The notes under the pieces were generated by a model. It had not been told where the DNA came from. It worked only from the letters and a program-made list of their open reading frames with translations, and made no database searches. The position numbers and the translations under genes were made by a program. This document shows, in pieces, positions 6,312 to 8,031 of a stretch of DNA of 8,031 nucleotides (positions are counted from its first letter, which is position 1; the number at the start of each line of letters is the position of its first letter). Origin of the DNA: Deinococcus marmoris (lineage in GTDB: Bacteria > Deinococcota > Deinococci > Deinococcales > Deinococcaceae); the NCBI RefSeq assembly GCF_001949125.1, contig NZ_MSTI01000172.1:1-8031 (forward strand), in the 5' to 3' direction.

Positions 6312-7174
6312 CCCGCCCCCGCCCGACCCGGCAGCGCACTGTGGCCGGACTGCTGGGCGAGGCGCCCACTGACCTCAGCCTGCCGGATACCGTCACCGTG
6401 CTGGCCGTGGACCAACTGCGGCCAGGCGCGGGTCAGCCCCGGCGCAGCTTTGGCGAGGCCGGCTTGGCCAGTCTGGCAACCAGCATCCGCGAACAGGGCG
6501 TGCTGCAGCCCCTGCTGGTGCGGCCCGTCCCAGGCGGCCACGAGATCGTCGCCGGGGAACGGCGCTGGCGGGCCGCCCAATTGGCAGGACTGAGCGAGGT
6601 GCCGGTGGTGGTCCGCGCGCTCGACGACCGGCAGGCACGGCTGGCCGCCCTGCTTGAAAACCTTCAGCGTGAGAACCTCAACCTGATCGACGAAGTGGAC
6701 GCCAAGCTGGAGCTGGCCGCCGCCGCGCTGGGTCTTCCCCGCAGCGAGGCGCGCAGCCGGCTAATCCGGTTGACCAAGGAAGAACCGGGCGAGGACGCCG
6801 CTATTCTGGAGGCCCTGTTCGGTCCACTGGGCGAAAGCTGGACGTCCTTTACCAAGAATAAGTTGCGGATCCTGGGCTGGCCCGACCTGGTGGTCGAGGC
6901 GCTGCGCGGCGGTCTGGCCCTGACGCTGGCCTCGGTGATCGTCAGTGCACCGGAAGACCACCACGCCCGTTTGATCGGGCTGGCACAGCAGGGGGTCTCC
7001 CGCAGCGGGCTGCAGGCCGAGGTCCAGCGCGTGGAGCAGCAGACCAGGGAACTCGGCACGGCTGTCACGGTGGCCCGCAAGCTGAGCAGCCGCCGATTTC
7101 TGAGCGGTCTGAAACCCGACGAGCGGAGGGCGGTAGACCAGTGGCTGGCCAAGATGCCCGACGTCCTGAAGTAG
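6308..7174 (+). CDS. parB: ParB-family centromere-binding protein
   Basis: A 288-residue chromosomal-type ParB (Spo0J-like). It loads at parS, spreads as a CTP-dependent clamp and stimulates ParA. Visible parts are an unstructured basic N-terminus with a possible ParA-contact segment (RTVAGLLGE, 10-18), then the ParB/Srx-like domain with [15 protein letters not shown] (34-48), [10 protein letters not shown] (64-73) and the CTP-binding GERRWRAA (83-90). ENLQREN (117-123) follows. A helix-turn-helix is likely around 131-155 ([15 protein letters not shown]), with a C-terminal dimerisation region after ~230. The ATG at 6308 has GGAG at 6298-6301, six bases upstream, and overlaps the parA stop, so the two are translationally coupled. 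A longer frame from 6176 overlaps parA and its first residues are not ParB-like. GC content is visibly high, as in parA. Confidence 0.92.
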   Translation: MTRPRPTRQRTVAGLLGEAPTDLSLPDTVTVLAVDQLRPGAGQPRRSFGEAGLASLATSIREQGVLQPLLVRPVPGGHEIVAGERRWRAAQLAGLSEVPVVVRALDDRQARLAALLENLQRENLNLIDEVDAKLELAAAALGLPRSEARSRLIRLTKEEPGEDAAILEALFGPLGESWTSFTKNKLRILGWPDLVVEALRGGLALTLASVIVSAPEDHHARLIGLAQQGVSRSGLQAEVQRVEQQTRELGTAVTVARKLSSRRFLSGLKPDERRAVDQWLAKMPDVLK

Positions 7175-7177
7175 ATC

Positions 7178-7195
7178 GGTCTTACCGGTAAGACC
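7178..7195. promoter_or_regulatory. parS: Candidate parS centromere site (perfect 18-bp palindrome)
   Basis: GGTCTTACCGGTAAGACC is a perfect 18-bp palindrome beginning four bases after the parB stop codon. Its length, two-fold symmetry and central CG match the design of parS sites bound by Spo0J-like ParB proteins, but it differs from the canonical chromosomal GTTTCACGTGAAAC, as expected for a replicon-specific site. A further half-site GTCTTA lies at 7199-7204, 20 bp from the same hexamer in the palindrome (7179-7184). No T run follows, so a terminator is unlikely. Confidence 0.6.
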
Positions 7196-7374
7196 ATTGT
7201 CTTAAAGGCGCTCCCACCACTACCAGCAAGACAGAATTGAGAGATATCAAGGACGCAGTGCCTCCCAGATCCATTCGTGGTCTCCCCTGTCTAAACGCTA
7301 GCGCCATTTTTACTGGTTCGGCGCCTTGATCGAGCAATCACGCCCGCATCAGCCCCTCAGGCGTCCTCTGCAGC

Positions 7375-7863
7375 TCAGTACCCGACACTTTCTCCATTGG
7401 CTATCTGGGGGAGGGTCCAGAGCCGAATAAAATGGAGCAGTTCACCTGCTAACACTTCACTCTGACGGGAACAGGCCCGGACAAGCGACCGGAGGCCCAG
7501 CGTCACGACGCTCCACGCTCGCCTCCCATGGTTTTTGATCTCTGCGTCCTGGTTGATACCGACCAGGACGCACCAGACGTAGGCCAGAGTCAGCAGGCAC
7601 AACAGACGCTTGACATGGCCGGGAAGCGTCATATGCGTATTCTCCAGATTGAAACCTTTGGTTTTCAGCGCTCTGAACAGGCATTCGATTTTCCAGCGCT
7701 TGCCATACCCCTTCAAAATTTGACGGGCCGCTGTGGCATTACTCGCCACGATCAGGGGTTCCCCCTGATCTGTCCGCGTCAACCTGGCGGCCTGACAGAT
7801 TTTATGAGAGTGAACGAAAAACGAGCTGCCAGCCAACTTCAAGAGTGGTTTGAGGCGGGGCAT
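7375..7863 (-). CDS. IS4-family transposase, C-terminal part
   Basis: From ATG 7863 the frame gives 162 residues. [15 protein letters not shown] (residues 53-67) is an exact YREK signature of IS4-family transposases (Y-x2-R-x3-E-x6-K), and its Glu is the third catalytic acid of the DDE triad. [21 protein letters not shown] lies ahead of it and the [10 protein letters not shown] segment just after, as usual in the family. The final ~45 residues are a basic helical tail. The ATG is probably not the real start: the N-terminal part, with the first two catalytic Asp, would lie upstream, and a coding-like segment continues there in another frame (7802-8029). The 72-bp segment 7782-7853 recurs inverted at 1048-1119. 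The end of the element should lie between 7200 and 7374, but no terminal repeat is identified. Confidence 0.8.
   Translation of the reverse strand: MPRLKPLLKLAGSSFFVHSHKICQAARLTRTDQGEPLIVASNATAARQILKGYGKRWKIECLFRALKTKGFNLENTHMTLPGHVKRLLCLLTLAYVWCVLVGINQDAEIKNHGRRAWSVVTLGLRSLVRACSRQSEVLAGELLHFIRLWTLPQIANGESVGY
7782..7853 (-). repeat. 72-bp segment, inverted copy of 1048-1119
   Basis: Part of the right-hand IS4-like transposase gene. It is 71/72 identical to the reverse complement of the left copy, with one silent difference at 7837. The two copies face opposite ways and enclose about 6.7 kb holding the polysaccharide and partition genes. Confidence 0.9.
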
Positions 7864-8029
7864 GGGGGCGTTTCCGCTGACCCAGTGGCTCAGGGTCAGG
7901 CCCCCCTTGGAGCGTCAGGCGCGCGAACACCACCTGACCACGGCTCAGCGCGTAATGAACCGCCCGGAGACCGATCTTGAGGTAGCTCAGCGCCCGCTGC
8001 CAGTGGGGATCGACGTGTCGTCGATCCCC
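7802..8029 (-). pseudogene. IS4-family transposase, frameshifted upstream segment (runs off window)
   Basis: In the frame offset by one from the downstream part, the - strand is open from the window edge to a TAA at 7802-7804 and reads [18 protein letters not shown] and then [14 protein letters not shown]. The [13 protein letters not shown] segment is typical of the middle of IS4-like transposases. The correct frame must switch to that of the following segment between about 7906 and 7809. A run of six C at 7901-7906 (six G in the coding sense) is a plausible place: removing one base joins TLQGG to [12 protein letters not shown]. It may be a decayed gene, a slippage site, or a sequencing error. 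Confidence 0.55.
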
Positions 8030-8031
8030 AC
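8003..8031. repeat. Inverted repeat at window edge (13-bp arms, 3-nt loop)
   Basis: Positions 8003-8015 are the exact reverse complement of 8019-8031, with TGT between them. The right arm ends at the last base of the window, so its full length is unknown. It lies in the transposase coding sequence. It could be a real hairpin or a fold-back artefact at a contig end. Confidence 0.8.

Noticed and set aside
1..8031. CRISPR array, tRNA, rRNA or prophage genes
   Set aside because: No regularly spaced repeats, cloverleaf-like sequences or phage structural motifs were seen on either strand.

Overview
The window looks like part of a plasmid or megaplasmid (or an accessory region) of a high-GC, multi-replicon bacterium. 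Deinococcus or a close relative is my best guess. The reasons are the kinds of transposase present, the ParA variant that lacks the signature lysine, and a GC-rich parAB operon beside less GC-rich polysaccharide genes. This rests on sequence impressions, not on a database match. Both window edges fall inside transposase genes, as expected for a draft contig that broke at multicopy insertion sequences.

Layout. (1) Positions 1-1119 are a scrapyard of truncated mobile genes, all on the + strand and each keeping only its 3' part: an IS982-like transposase, a tyrosine recombinase, an IS66-like transposase, an IS4-like transposase, and a 72-bp internal piece of another IS4-like transposase. (2) Positions 1134-3195 (- strand) are a two-gene polysaccharide unit: an O-antigen ligase/Wzy-like membrane protein with an extra C-terminal beta-rich domain, then an overlapping gene for a membrane-anchored protein with a carbohydrate-binding-like domain. 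(3) Positions 3196-3731 are a long divergent intergenic region with a promoter for the next gene. (4) Positions 3732-5183 (+) are a WbaP-type polyprenyl-phosphate sugar phosphotransferase, the initiating enzyme of repeat-unit polysaccharide synthesis. (5) Positions 5184-5540 are a control or remnant region with a hairpin. (6) Positions 5541-7174 (+) are a parA-parB operon with a 4-nt overlap, followed four bases later by a perfect 18-bp palindrome that is a strong parS candidate. (7) Positions 7375-8031 (-) are a second IS4-like transposase, interrupted by a frameshift and cut by the window edge.

The polysaccharide genes cover the start (WbaP primes the lipid carrier) and a late step (polymerisation or ligation) of a Wzx/Wzy-type pathway. 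The glycosyltransferases and flippase must be elsewhere. The parAB-parS module would segregate the replicon. A 72-bp inverted repeat (71/72 identical) shared by the left scrapyard and the right IS4-like gene brackets the polysaccharide and partition genes. The most notable points are the parS candidate, this inverted repeat, the ligase plus carbohydrate-binding-like pair, and the fold-back sequence at the right end.
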